From NCBI GenBank assembly GCA_946414435.1, contig CAMKOM010000007.1, forward strand, positions 1-64,000: a stretch of 64,000 bases of DNA. The letters run 5' to 3'. The notes under the pieces are model-generated. The model was given only the letters and a program-made list of their open reading frames with translations. It ran no database searches and was not told where the DNA came from. The position numbers were made by a program, and so were the translations under genes. This document shows, in pieces, positions 10,325-19,404 of this stretch. This stretch comes from an uncultured Bacteroidota bacterium (lineage in GTDB: Bacteria; Bacteroidota; Bacteroidia; Bacteroidales; SZUA-534). Each line of letters begins with the position of its first letter. Position 1 is the first letter of the stretch.

Positions 10325-10929
10325 TGAAAACAGTCTGCGTTTTTTGTGCGTCGAATCGCGGCTTAAATGCAGAATATGAGCGCGTTGCCGCTGAATTTGG
10401 ATCGTTGCTGGCTGCACGCGGATTGGATATGGTTTACGGCGGCGCCAACGTTGGGCTGATGCGTAGCGTGGCTGAAGCCGCAATGGCGGGCGGCAGCAAG
10501 GTCACGGGCGTTATTACCGAATTTCTGGCTGGTCGAGAACTGGCGCAGTCGGGATTGGCTAAGATGCTCACCGTGAGCACAATGCAGGAACGTAAAGCCA
10601 CAATGGAACGCCTTTCGGACGGATTTGTGGTTCTGCCTGGCGGCTTCGGCACAATGGATGAGATGTTCGAAATCTTGTCGGGCGGACAGTTGGGGTTTCA
10701 CAAAAAGCCGCTTGTGGTGCTGAATATCAATGATTTCTTCAATCATCTGAAAGCCCAACTCGAGTTTATGGTCAGTGAGAAGATGCTTTTACCGCAGCAC
10801 GCCGCAATGGTTCAGTTTGCCGACACGCCAGCCGAAGCCATCGACCAATTATTCGGCTATTCCGCACCTGTGGTGGGTAAGTGGATCGACGACATCCGCC
10901 GCGACAACGGGCTTGCTGTAAAATCTTAA
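10324..10929 (+). CDS. LOG family protein (cytokinin riboside 5'-monophosphate phosphoribohydrolase type)
   Basis: A 201-residue Rossmann-like protein of the TIGR00730 group. The family signature PGGFGTMDEMFE (near residue 105) contains the PGGxGTxxE nucleotide-ribose site, with a conserved arginine in QERKATM before it. Proven members release the base from nucleoside 5'-monophosphates; in bacteria the true role is usually unclear and the lysine-decarboxylase name in older annotation is wrong. Coupled to ribBA through a one-base overlap, which may hint at a nucleotide-salvage link. Confidence 0.88.
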   Translation: MKTVCVFCASNRGLNAEYERVAAEFGSLLAARGLDMVYGGANVGLMRSVAEAAMAGGSKVTGVITEFLAGRELAQSGLAKMLTVSTMQERKATMERLSDGFVVLPGGFGTMDEMFEILSGGQLGFHKKPLVVLNINDFFNHLKAQLEFMVSEKMLLPQHAAMVQFADTPAEAIDQLFGYSAPVVGKWIDDIRRDNGLAVKS

Positions 10930-10969
10930 TTCTTTATCTGTGAGTTTCTGTGATTATTTGAACTACTAA

Positions 10970-12763
10970 TCACATTCTCTCAGGTACTTGAATACCCATC
11001 AAGGCAGCACCTGTTTTGATGACTTTTGCCGTTAACTTGCTCAAAGCCAGGCGGAACTCACGCACTTTTGCGTCTTCTTCTTTTAAGATTGAGCAGTCGT
11101 GGTAGAACTGGTTGTATTCCTTTGCAAGACTGTATAAATGGTTGGCAATCAGAGCAGGACTGTAATTTGTGCCAGCGTCAGCCACAACAGCGGGGAAGTC
11201 GAAGATGAGTTTTGCAAGCTGCATCTCCTTCTCATTGAGTTGGGTGGCGGCGTCAATCTTGTCGGCAACTTTCAGGCCCGAATCTTCGGCCTTGCGCAGC
11301 ACCGAGCATATGCGCGCGTGGGTATACTGAATGAACGGGCCAGTGTTTCCGTTGAAGTCGATTGACTCTTTCGGATTGAAGAGCATAGTCTTTTTCGGAT
11401 CCACCTTCAAGATGAAATATTTCAGTGCGCCCAAACCTACCATATTGTAAATCTGTGATTTGTAATCATTGTCGAACTCTTGCAGTTTGCCCAGCTCGTC
11501 CGATGTTTCGCGGGCGGTTTTCACCATTTCGGCAATCAGGTCATCGGCATCCACAACCGTTCCCTCGCGCGATTTCATCTTGCCTTCGGGCAGTTCAACC
11601 ATTCCGTACGACAAGTGGGTGATGTGGTCCGACCAGTCGAAGCCCAGTTTTTTGAGCACAAGTTTCAAAACTTGGAAGTGGTAAATTTGCTCGTTTCCAA
11701 CCACATACAGCAACTCGTCGAGTTTATATTGCTCAAAGCGCTGATGCGCCGTGCCAAGGTCCTGCGTCATATAAACTGATGTGCCGTCGCCGCGGAGCAG
11801 CAGTTTTTGGTCGAGGCCGTCGGCAGTGAGGTCAATCCAAATTGAGTTGTCATCCTTCTTGAAGAGCACGCCATCTTCCAAGCCCTTCATCACAATCGAC
11901 TTGCCGAGCATATATGTCTGCGACTCGTAATAAACCTTGTCAAAACTGATTCCCAGCGCTTTGTAGGTAACGTCGAAACCGGCGTAAACCCAGCCGTTCA
12001 TTGTTTTCCAAAGGTCAACCACATCCTTGTCGCCGGCTTCCCACTTGCGAAGCATCTCGCGGGCTTCAAGAATAATTGGGGCTTTGTTGGCGGCATCGTC
12101 GTCGCTCATTCCCTGCGCCTTGAGTTCGGCAATCTGTTTTTTGTATTCCTTATCGAAGCGCACGTAGTAGTCGCCCACCAGTTTGTCGCCCTTCACGCCG
12201 AGGCTCTCAGGTGTTGCGCCGTTGCCCCATTTCTGCCAGGCCAGCATCGATTTGCAGATGTGTATTCCGCGGTCGTTCACCAAGTTAGCCTTGATGACGT
12301 TGTGGCCGTTGGCTTCCAGAATCTGCGCTACAGAGAATCCGTAGAGGTTGTTGCGGATGTGGCCCAGGTGCAGGGGCTTGTTGGTGTTGGGCGATGAGTA
12401 TTCGACCATAAAAGTCTTGCCGCTAGAGCCTTTCGGCTTCATTCCAAAGCGCTCGTCGACGATGGCGTCGTTCAGAAATTCGGTCCAAAATGTTGCTGAG
12501 AGTTGAATGTTTAAGAATCCCTTAACAACGTTGAAATCAGCAACTTCGGCAAGATTGTCGCGCAAGAATGCGCCAATGGCGGCGGCGGTGTCTTCAGGTT
12601 TCTGTTTCGATATTTTCAGAAACGGGAAAACAACCAGCGTGAAGTCGCCCACAAACTCTTTGCGGGTTGTCGAAAACGTTATCTGGTCAAGGTTTGCGTC
12701 GGCCGAATAGAGTGTTTTGATAGCCTTCGCGGTAGTGTCTTTCAGCAACTTTTGGATGTCCAT
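10970..12763 (-). CDS. argS: Arginyl-tRNA synthetase
   Basis: A 597-residue class I synthetase that charges tRNA-Arg. The HIGH motif appears as HLGHIRNN near residue 132. The KMSK loop is the common ArgRS variant GKMKSREGT near 390. The N-terminal additional domain (about 1-110) and the C-terminal DALR anticodon-binding domain (about 470-597, ending VPERM) are both present. A Bacteroidetes -7 element lies 25 nt upstream. It is convergent with the LOG gene, separated by 40 nt without an obvious terminator. Confidence 0.97.
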   Translation of the reverse strand: MDIQKLLKDTTAKAIKTLYSADANLDQITFSTTRKEFVGDFTLVVFPFLKISKQKPEDTAAAIGAFLRDNLAEVADFNVVKGFLNIQLSATFWTEFLNDAIVDERFGMKPKGSSGKTFMVEYSSPNTNKPLHLGHIRNNLYGFSVAQILEANGHNVIKANLVNDRGIHICKSMLAWQKWGNGATPESLGVKGDKLVGDYYVRFDKEYKKQIAELKAQGMSDDDAANKAPIILEAREMLRKWEAGDKDVVDLWKTMNGWVYAGFDVTYKALGISFDKVYYESQTYMLGKSIVMKGLEDGVLFKKDDNSIWIDLTADGLDQKLLLRGDGTSVYMTQDLGTAHQRFEQYKLDELLYVVGNEQIYHFQVLKLVLKKLGFDWSDHITHLSYGMVELPEGKMKSREGTVVDADDLIAEMVKTARETSDELGKLQEFDNDYKSQIYNMVGLGALKYFILKVDPKKTMLFNPKESIDFNGNTGPFIQYTHARICSVLRKAEDSGLKVADKIDAATQLNEKEMQLAKLIFDFPAVVADAGTNYSPALIANHLYSLAKEYNQFYHDCSILKEEDAKVREFRLALSKLTAKVIKTGAALMGIQVPERM

Positions 12764-12787
12764 ATTTATTATGTATTAATGAGGGCG

Positions 12788-12795
12788 CAAATATA
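12788..12795 (-). promoter_or_regulatory. -7 promoter element for argS
   Basis: On the reverse strand this reads TATATTTG, a full match to TAnnTTTG, followed by GCG and then about 20 nt to the argS ATG. Confidence 0.6.
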
Positions 12796-13161
12796 GCAAA
12801 TCATTTACCTTTTTTGTGCCGATTGATGGTTGTGAAAAATGAGCAAAATCACCGCGTTTTTTTTTGTGAAAAAAATCAACTTTTACCCCAAATTTTCGTC
12901 AAAAAAATGGTCGGAAAATTCATTTAAACCAACCTAAAAATAATAGCAGTTTAGTTATCAATCAGTTATAAAATTTACTTACAGTTAACTGATACACAGT
13001 GTTTTATAAAAAAAATAAAAAAAGTTGATTTTTTTTTAGTTTGATATTTAGAACAATAACGTGAAAGTGAAAAATGCAACAGCAAAATCGATTTTTTTTT
13101 TCCAATTTTTTAACAATGTTTGTACATCGAAAAACAAAAAAAACAAGTCATTAAATATCAA
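12796..13161. other. AT-rich intergenic region upstream of dnaA
   Basis: This gap of more than 350 nt between divergent argS and dnaA is extremely AT-rich, with runs of 7-10 A or T. It contains near matches to the DnaA box (TTATNCACA): two TGTGAAAAA sequences near 12831 and 12867 and a TGATACACA near 12991, each one mismatch from consensus. It could serve dnaA autoregulation or as an origin, but no perfect box was seen. The TTG at 13120 opens an in-frame extension of dnaA that I do not believe is translated. Confidence 0.35.
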
Positions 13162-14583
13162 ATGGATAAAGATTTTAAGCAGGTTTGGGACAATTGCTTG
13201 CGTTTTATCAAGGACAATGTAAAAGCTGCTGAGTATAGAACGTGGTTTGAGACCATCGTTCCGGTTAGACTGAATGGGAAAGTTTTGACGATACAGGTCC
13301 CAAGTACTTTCTATTATGAGTATTTGGAAGAGGCCTATATTGATCTGTTAAGCAAGGCTTTACAGATGGAACTTGGTGATGGCGCGGGTTTGGAGTACAA
13401 CGTTGTTATGCAAAATATGCCGCATATGCAACCAACGGTTATTAAGTATCCGACTGATAACAAAAAGGATTTGTACAACAATCCGGTAAATATGCCCAAT
13501 GTTGACCATTCTGTTATTAAAAATCCTTATTCAATACCCGGAATTCCAAGGGTTCAGATTGATCCGAAACTCAATAGTCGCAATACTTTCAATAGATTAG
13601 TGGAAGGTGAGTTTAACCGTTTGGCACGTTCGGCAGGTTATGCCATCGCTACCAATCCGGGAAAGACAACTTTCAACCCGTTGTTCATTTATGGCGGCTC
13701 AGGTCTTGGCAAAACGCATCTGGCACAGGCCATTGGTGTTGAGACAAAAGACCGGTTTCAGGATAAGGTGGTGCTTTATGTTACGGGTCATGAGTTCTGC
13801 ACTCAGTTTGCCGAAGCCACTTTAAACAATAGCCGCAACGATTTTCTGCATTTTTATCAGATGATTGATCTTTTGATTATTGATGATATCCACGAATTGA
13901 CAGGTAAGGCTAAGACGCAAGATATTTTTTTCGAGATTTTCAACCATCTGCATCAAACAGGCAAACAGTTGATTATCACTTCCGATAAGGCTCCGGCTGA
14001 TATGGAAGGTATTGAAGACCGATTGTTGTCGCGATTCAAATGGGGCTTGTCGGCGGAACTTACTACGCCTGATTACGATTCTCGCAAAGCTATTCTCAAG
14101 CAGTACGCTTATAATGAGGGTATTGAGATTAGCGATGATATTCTCGATTATGTGGCCGCTCATATTACTAACAATATTAGAGAGTTGGAGGGAGCGTTGA
14201 TATCACTTTTGGCTCATTCCACACTCAATAAAGAGACCATTACAATTGAGTTGGCACGCCAAATTATTGACAAGTTGGTGAAGAATACAACCCGCGAACT
14301 CAGTGTTGGTTACATTCAAAAGGTAGTGTGCGATTATTTCAATCTTCAGGCCGAAGCTATTACTTCAAAAACTCGTAAACGCGAGATTGTGCAAGCTCGC
14401 CAGATAGCAATGTATTTTGCAAAGAATATGACAAAATTGTCGCTGGCAACTATCGGATCGCAAATAGGAGGAAAAGATCATGCAACGGTTCTTCATGCTT
14501 GCAAGACGGTTAACAATCTTATCGACACCGACCGTCAGTTCAAGGGCTACATTGAAGAAATAGAGAAAAAACTGAAAATTTGA
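13162..14583 (+). CDS. dnaA: Chromosomal replication initiator protein DnaA
   Basis: A 473-residue initiator ATPase that binds DnaA boxes and opens the origin. Domain I is at residues 1-80 and a variable linker at about 85-135. The AAA+ core has Walker A GGSGLGKTH near 180 and a Walker B region LLIIDDIHEL near 243. The C-terminal helix-turn-helix carries the signature GGKDHATVLHACKT near 440. The start chosen is the ATG of MDKDFKQVW, which matches the usual family N-terminus; the frame is open upstream only through a TTG. A strong palindrome follows the stop and separates it from hisS. Confidence 0.97.
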   Translation: MDKDFKQVWDNCLRFIKDNVKAAEYRTWFETIVPVRLNGKVLTIQVPSTFYYEYLEEAYIDLLSKALQMELGDGAGLEYNVVMQNMPHMQPTVIKYPTDNKKDLYNNPVNMPNVDHSVIKNPYSIPGIPRVQIDPKLNSRNTFNRLVEGEFNRLARSAGYAIATNPGKTTFNPLFIYGGSGLGKTHLAQAIGVETKDRFQDKVVLYVTGHEFCTQFAEATLNNSRNDFLHFYQMIDLLIIDDIHELTGKAKTQDIFFEIFNHLHQTGKQLIITSDKAPADMEGIEDRLLSRFKWGLSAELTTPDYDSRKAILKQYAYNEGIEISDDILDYVAAHITNNIRELEGALISLLAHSTLNKETITIELARQIIDKLVKNTTRELSVGYIQKVVCDYFNLQAEAITSKTRKREIVQARQIAMYFAKNMTKLSLATIGSQIGGKDHATVLHACKTVNNLIDTDRQFKGYIEEIEKKLKI

Positions 14584-14619
14584 TATTATAGAATTCTGAT
14601 AATCATAACTTTATGCAGC

Positions 14620-14641
14620 GCCAAGACTCGCGAGTCTTGGC
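14620..14641. terminator. 22-nt perfect palindrome between dnaA and hisS
   Basis: Two 11-nt arms (GCCAAGACTCG and its exact reverse complement) abut with no loop. As RNA it would form a stem with a small CGCG-type tip, but no T tract follows on either strand. It may be a weak dnaA terminator or a protein-binding site. Confidence 0.45.
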
Positions 14642-14666
14642 ATTTGCATTATAAAAGGACAAAAAC

Positions 14667-16040
14667 ATGGCACAAGTTCAGCAACCATCGATACCAAAAG
14701 GCACGCGCGATTTTGGCCCGGCCGAGATGATTAAGCGCAACTACATTTTCGATACCATCAAAAGTGTGTTCAAACTCTATGGTTTTCAGCAGATTGAAAC
14801 GCCTGCAACCGAGAACCTGTCAACCCTGATGGGCAAATACGGCGAGGAAGGCGACAAACTGCTTTTCAAGATTCTGAACTCGGGCGATTATCTTGGCAAT
14901 GTTGATGCCGAACTGCTGCAATCTAAGGATTCTGTGAAGGTTACGAACAAGATTTCGGAAAAAGGCCTTCGCTACGACCTTACAGTGCCTTTTGCGCGCT
15001 TTGTGGTTCAGCACCGCAACGACCTTCAGTTTCCCTTCAAGCGTTATCAGATTCAGCCCGTTTGGCGTGCCGATAAACCTCAGAAAGGCCGTTACCGCGA
15101 GTTCTACCAGTGCGATGTCGACATTGTTGGCAGCGACTCGCTGATGAACGAAGTGGAGTTGATTCAGATTGTGAACGATGTCTACCAACGTTTCGGAATC
15201 CGCGTGGCGCTGAAAATCAACAACCGCAAGATTCTGGCTGGCATTGCCGAGGCCATCGGTGCTCCCGACAAGATGATGGACATCACCGTTGCCATCGACA
15301 AACTTGACAAAATCGGCATTGAGAACGTCAACAAAGAGTTGGCTGACAAGAGTTTGAGCAATGATTCAATTGCCCGTCTGCAACCGATTCTTGCACTTAG
15401 CGGCGACAACCGACAAAAACTTGCTCAGATTGCCAACGTGCTGAAAGATAGTGAAGTAGGGCAGAAGGGGATTGCCGAACTGACATCCATTTTCGATGCC
15501 ATTGAGCCGCTTGGCCTGCAAACGCAAATCGACCTTGACCTGACGCTGGCTCGCGGCCTGAACTACTACACGGGTGCTATCTTCGAGGTTAAGGCGCTCG
15601 ATGTGCAGATTGGCTCAATCACAGGCGGCGGCCGCTACGACGACCTGACAGGAATCTTTGGAATGCCTGGTGTTTCGGGCGTGGGCATCTCGTTTGGTGC
15701 CGACCGCATCTACGACGTGCTCGACCAACTTAATCTTTACCCGCAGTCGGCAACGCAATCAACTCAACTGTTGTTTGTTACGTTTGGAGAAGCCGAGCAG
15801 CAGTGGTGTCTGCCTGTGGTTGCGAAAATGCGCGCGGCAGGCATCAGCACAGAACTTTATCCTGAGCCAGCCAAGATGAAGAAACAGATGTCGTACGCCA
15901 ACGGGCGCAACATCCCGTTTGTGGCCGTGGTGGGTGAGAACGAGGTGAACGAGGGCAAGGTTATGCTGAAGAATATGAAAACAGGTGAGCAGCAGTTGCT
16001 TTCGCCCGACGAAGTTGTTGATTTGCTGAAAAACAAATGA
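14667..16040 (+). CDS. hisS: Histidyl-tRNA synthetase
   Basis: A 457-residue class II synthetase. It opens with the typical PKGTRDFGP, motif 2 lies in the [20 protein letters not shown] region near 130, the histidine loop is [10 protein letters not shown] near 290, and motif 3 includes [10 protein letters not shown] near 340. The C-terminal anticodon-binding domain runs from about 365. Gene order dnaA-hisS with an intervening palindrome suggests separate transcripts. The stop is followed closely by a bidirectional terminator. Confidence 0.96.
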   Translation: MAQVQQPSIPKGTRDFGPAEMIKRNYIFDTIKSVFKLYGFQQIETPATENLSTLMGKYGEEGDKLLFKILNSGDYLGNVDAELLQSKDSVKVTNKISEKGLRYDLTVPFARFVVQHRNDLQFPFKRYQIQPVWRADKPQKGRYREFYQCDVDIVGSDSLMNEVELIQIVNDVYQRFGIRVALKINNRKILAGIAEAIGAPDKMMDITVAIDKLDKIGIENVNKELADKSLSNDSIARLQPILALSGDNRQKLAQIANVLKDSEVGQKGIAELTSIFDAIEPLGLQTQIDLDLTLARGLNYYTGAIFEVKALDVQIGSITGGGRYDDLTGIFGMPGVSGVGISFGADRIYDVLDQLNLYPQSATQSTQLLFVTFGEAEQQWCLPVVAKMRAAGISTELYPEPAKMKKQMSYANGRNIPFVAVVGENEVNEGKVMLKNMKTGEQQLLSPDEVVDLLKNK

Positions 16041-16044
16041 TAAG

Positions 16045-16070
16045 AAAGCCGGTTACCCCCGGCTTTTTTT
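16045..16070. terminator. Bidirectional terminator between hisS and the EamA transporter
   Basis: AAAGCCGG (16045-16052) pairs with CCGGCTTT (16059-16066) around a 6-nt loop, with seven T on the plus strand after the stem and an A-rich flank on the other. The reverse arm forms the last codons of the convergent transporter gene. Confidence 0.8.
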
Positions 16071-16958
16071 AACCTTCTCAACCTGATACATTCCAATCAG
16101 AATCATTGCAGTGCCGAGCATTGCAAAAGGTGTAATGCGTTCGCTGATCACAAGCGCCGCCATCACTATTGCTACAACCGGATTGAAATACAGATAATTC
16201 GATGCCTTTACCACGCCAATTCTTTTCATCACAATGTTCCAAAGCACATAGCACGCTAGCGAGGCAATAAGTCCCAGAAACAGCAGGTTGAGCCACACTA
16301 CAGGTTGGCGGATGATGGTTGCGTCGGTTTGCAGTCCTGAAAAGGCCAGCATGGGCAGAAGCGTGAGCAAGCCGTAGAAAAACACCTTGCGAATGATGAA
16401 CAAGTTGTTGTATTTTGCCGTTAACCGTTTGGTAATGAGTGAGTAGAAAGCCCACGACCATGCGGCTGCAAATGCCAGCAAATCGCCAACGGGCGACAGT
16501 TTGAGCGCAAACTTGCCGTTCAGCACCACAAGCACCATTCCAACAAACGCCACCACAGAGCCAATAGCTTGACGGCGGTTCATTCGTTCGTCGCGGTTGG
16601 CGATGCCCAGTAGCAGGGCGGTTAGGATAGGAGTGGTGCAGACTATGAGCGAAACGTTGGCCACAGTTGAAATCTGCAGGGCGGTGTTTTCGGCCAGGAA
16701 GTATGCCGAACCGCCTGTAACGCCCAATGCAGCAGTCAGCAGTTCGTCTTTCAGGTTGTCGCAGAACAGTTTGCGTGGTGTTATGACCCAAATGCAGATG
16801 TAGGCCAGCAAAAAACGGTAGAAGAAGACGTCGATTGGTCGCAGGCCACTGTTTATCAATACTTTGCTCGATACGAAGGTGGTGCCCCAAATGCAGACAA
16901 TGGCAAACGCGAGCAGATTGAACAGAAGAGTTTTGTTTTTACTGAAAGAGATATTCAT
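16053..16958 (-). CDS. EamA/DMT superfamily transporter
   Basis: A 301-residue inner-membrane protein with ten predicted hydrophobic segments in two repeated five-helix halves, typical of the drug/metabolite transporter (EamA) family. The first helix has the family motif IVCIWGTTFVSSK. The second repeat begins near residue 150 (LAFAAAWSWAFYSLITKR). Substrates cannot be read from sequence; relatives export metabolites or amino acids. The start is the ATG at 16958; the frame extends further upstream over the preceding gene but that part is its shadow. It lies 11 nt downstream of the TSCPD gene and is probably co-transcribed. Its end lies inside the terminator shared with hisS. Confidence 0.88.
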   Translation of the reverse strand: MNISFSKNKTLLFNLLAFAIVCIWGTTFVSSKVLINSGLRPIDVFFYRFLLAYICIWVITPRKLFCDNLKDELLTAALGVTGGSAYFLAENTALQISTVANVSLIVCTTPILTALLLGIANRDERMNRRQAIGSVVAFVGMVLVVLNGKFALKLSPVGDLLAFAAAWSWAFYSLITKRLTAKYNNLFIIRKVFFYGLLTLLPMLAFSGLQTDATIIRQPVVWLNLLFLGLIASLACYVLWNIVMKRIGVVKASNYLYFNPVVAIVMAALVISERITPFAMLGTAMILIGMYQVEKVKKSRG

Positions 16959-16969
16959 CTTATTTGCAA

Positions 16970-17236
16970 TCAGTTGGTTGCGTTGCGTTTTTTCATCACC
17001 TTTTTGAGCGCTACGGTCAGTTGGTCGGGGCATGATGTGGTTTTCATTCCGCAAGTGGTGCCTTCGAGTTTGCTTATCACATCGGCTACGGGCATCCCTT
17101 CTACAAGTCGTCCAATGCCTTTCAAATTGCCGTTGCAACCGCCATAGAACTGCACATTGTGCAGAATGTTGTTGTCATCAATTTCAAAATCAATTTGTTG
17201 GCTACAAGTGCCAACAGTTTGGTAGCGGTATTTCAT
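16970..17236 (-). CDS. TSCPD domain protein (TIGR03905 family)
   Basis: An 88-residue protein with four invariant-looking cysteines: VGTCSQQ near residue 10, YGGCNGNLKG near 33, and TTCGMKTTSCPDQL near 60. The last contains the TSCPD motif that gives the family its name, also seen at the end of adenosylcobalamin-dependent ribonucleotide reductases. A metal or nucleic-acid role is likely, but none is proven. It leads a two-gene operon with the EamA transporter and has its own -7 element. Confidence 0.86.
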   Translation of the reverse strand: MKYRYQTVGTCSQQIDFEIDDNNILHNVQFYGGCNGNLKGIGRLVEGMPVADVISKLEGTTCGMKTTSCPDQLTVALKKVMKKRNATN

Positions 17237-17264
17237 CGTTTTCGGAATCTTAAAAATCTGGCCG

Positions 17265-17272
17265 CAAATATA
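17265..17272 (-). promoter_or_regulatory. -7 promoter element for the TSCPD-EamA operon
   Basis: Reverse strand TATATTTG, a full TAnnTTTG match, 28 nt upstream of the start codon. The rest of the 217-nt gap to etfB shows GC-rich inverted pairs near 17366-17388 but no clear forward -7 element. Confidence 0.6.
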
Positions 17273-17453
17273 TTAGAAGTTGAGAATTATATTTTGCTGC
17301 GGGTTGGTGAAAAATAATTTTATCACTACCACTTTGCGTTTTGCACGCTTTTTGTTCAACTATGCGCCGTCGGTTCCAAAAACCGGCTGATAAGTATGCT
17401 GCGGCTGCATTCCGCCGTCGCGGCAAAACATTGAATCACATAATAATAAATAT

Positions 17454-18326
17454 ATGAAAGGACTAAAAATCATTGTCTTGGCCAAACAGGTGCCCGACAC
17501 CCGCAACATTGGCAAAGACGCTATGAAAGAGGACGGAACTGTGAACCGTGCCGCCCTACCGGCTATTTTCAACCCTGAAGACCTGAACGCTCTTGAGCAG
17601 GCTCTGCGGCTGAAAGACCAGTTCCCCGGAACCGAAATCACTATGCTGACTATGGGCCCGGGACGTGCAAACGAGATTCTGCGCGAAGGTATCTACCGCG
17701 GTGCCGACGACGGAATCCTACTCACCGACCGCGCCTTTGCAGGTGCCGACACGCTTGCAACTTCTTACGCCCTGTCGTGCGCCATTCGCCGCATTAAAGA
17801 CTTCGACGTTATCATTTGCGGACGCCAGGCTATCGACGGCGACACCGCACAGGTTGGCCCGCAGGTTGCCGAGAAACTCAATATTCCGCAAATCACATAC
17901 GCAGAGGAGATTGTGGCTGCCGACGACAAGAAAATCCGAATCAAACGCCGTCTTGAGCGCGGTGTTGAAACCGTTGAGTGCCATTATCCCGTGCTGGTTA
18001 CGGTGAACGGCTCGGCCGCACCCTGCCGTCCGCGCAACGCAAAACGCCTGATGAAGTACAAAAAAGCCACAGGCAAGAGCGAGCGCGCCAACAACGAGGC
18101 TCTTGAGAAACTGGTTGCCGCAAAGCCTTATCTCGACATTAATGAGTGGACAGTGAACGACATTGAGTGCGATGTGAACCAACTCGGTCTGGCAGGCTCG
18201 CCAACCAAAGTGAAACAAATCGAGAACATTGTCTTCCAGGCCAAAGAAGCCAAAGTCTTGGGCAACAGCGACGCTGAAATCGACGACCTGATGAAAGAAC
18301 TGATTGCAAACCACACCATTGGTTAA
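17454..18326 (+). CDS. etfB: Electron transfer flavoprotein subunit beta
   Basis: A 290-residue ETF beta (FixA) subunit. It binds AMP or FAD and pairs with EtfA to carry electrons from acyl-CoA dehydrogenases to the quinone pool or, in bifurcating complexes, between donors of different potential. Typical features are IVLAKQVPDT at the start, EDLNALEQALRL near 43, GRQAIDGDTAQVGPQ near 123 and the hinge DVNQLGLAGSPTKV near 240. It is the first gene of etfB-etfA-acyl-CoA dehydrogenase, with gaps of 47 and 11 nt. Confidence 0.94.
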   Translation: MKGLKIIVLAKQVPDTRNIGKDAMKEDGTVNRAALPAIFNPEDLNALEQALRLKDQFPGTEITMLTMGPGRANEILREGIYRGADDGILLTDRAFAGADTLATSYALSCAIRRIKDFDVIICGRQAIDGDTAQVGPQVAEKLNIPQITYAEEIVAADDKKIRIKRRLERGVETVECHYPVLVTVNGSAAPCRPRNAKRLMKYKKATGKSERANNEALEKLVAAKPYLDINEWTVNDIECDVNQLGLAGSPTKVKQIENIVFQAKEAKVLGNSDAEIDDLMKELIANHTIG

Positions 18327-18373
18327 TGTGTTGGCAATCAATGATATTTAAGAATCAGTAAACACAAAAACAG

Positions 18374-19393
18374 ATGAACAACATTATAGTATATTGCGAA
18401 TTTGAAGATGGCCGCGTTGCCGACGTAAGCCTTGAACTGCTTACCAAAGGCCGCAAACTGGCCAACAAACTCAACTGCAAACTCGAGGCGCTCATTATCG
18501 GCGCAAACCTTGACGGCGTTGAGAAACAGGTGTTCCCCTACGGCGTCGACACAGTTTATCTGGCTGCCGACAAGCGTCTGGAGCACTATCAGACACTGCC
18601 CCACACGTCAATCGTCTGCAAACTGTTTGAGGAGCAGAAACCGCAAATCGCCTTTATGGGCGCAACCACCGTTGGCCGCGACCTTGGCCCGCGCGTGTCG
18701 TCGAAACTGCACAGCGGCCTGACCGCCGACTGCACCAACCTTGAAATCGGCCCGCACACCGACGTAAAGACAGGCAAGAGTTACGAGGACCTTCTCTATC
18801 AGATTCGTCCCGCGTTCGGCGGCAACATTATCGCCACAATCGTCAACCCCGAGTGCCGCCCGCAGATGGCCACCGTTCGCGAAGGCGTGATGAAAAAAGA
18901 GATTTTCAAGGCCGACTACAAGGGCGAGGTTGTCAAACTCGATGTAAACAAATACGTTAGCGCCACCGATTTCGCCGTCAGCATTATCGACCGCCAGATT
19001 GAGAAATCGAAAATCAACATTAAAGGCTCGCCGATAATCGTGTCGGGCGGCTACGGAGTGGGCTCGAAAGAGAACTTCCAACTGCTGTTCGATTTCGCGT
19101 CGCTAATCAACGCCGAAGTGGGCGCAAGCCGCGCCGCTGTTGACGCTGGTTGGGTTGAGCACGAGCGTCAGATTGGCCAGACAGGCGTAACCGTCCGTCC
19201 GAAACTCTACATTGCCTGCGGCATATCGGGCCAAATCCAGCACATTGCAGGAATGCAGGAGTCGAGTATGATTATCTCAATCAACAGCGACCCCAACGCC
19301 CCAATCAACAAGATTGCCGACTACGTGATTACAGGCACCATTGAGGACGTTCTGCCGAAATTGATTAAGTATTACAAACAGAACTCTAAATAA
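18374..19393 (+). CDS. etfA: Electron transfer flavoprotein subunit alpha
   Basis: A 339-residue ETF alpha subunit carrying the FAD site. The N-terminal domain is followed by TTVGRDLGPRVSS near 98, and the C-terminal FAD domain has the signature region SGGYGVGSKENF near 220, GASRAAVDAGW near 250 and YIACGISGQIQHIAGM near 280, ending with SINSDPNAPI. It sits between etfB and the dehydrogenase in one operon and should form a dimer with EtfB. GC-rich, biased codons suggest strong expression. Confidence 0.95.
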   Translation: MNNIIVYCEFEDGRVADVSLELLTKGRKLANKLNCKLEALIIGANLDGVEKQVFPYGVDTVYLAADKRLEHYQTLPHTSIVCKLFEEQKPQIAFMGATTVGRDLGPRVSSKLHSGLTADCTNLEIGPHTDVKTGKSYEDLLYQIRPAFGGNIIATIVNPECRPQMATVREGVMKKEIFKADYKGEVVKLDVNKYVSATDFAVSIIDRQIEKSKINIKGSPIIVSGGYGVGSKENFQLLFDFASLINAEVGASRAAVDAGWVEHERQIGQTGVTVRPKLYIACGISGQIQHIAGMQESSMIISINSDPNAPINKIADYVITGTIEDVLPKLIKYYKQNSK

Positions 19394-19404
19394 ATCAGAC
19401 AATT

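Noticed and set aside
9554-10483. A 309-codon reverse-strand open frame
   Set aside because: It is the shadow of ribBA and the LOG gene, with low-complexity, non-family sequence; the forward frames carry clear catalytic motifs.
13120-13161. TTG-initiated extension of dnaA
   Set aside because: The usual DnaA N-terminus begins at 13162; the extension is lysine-rich and has no family support.
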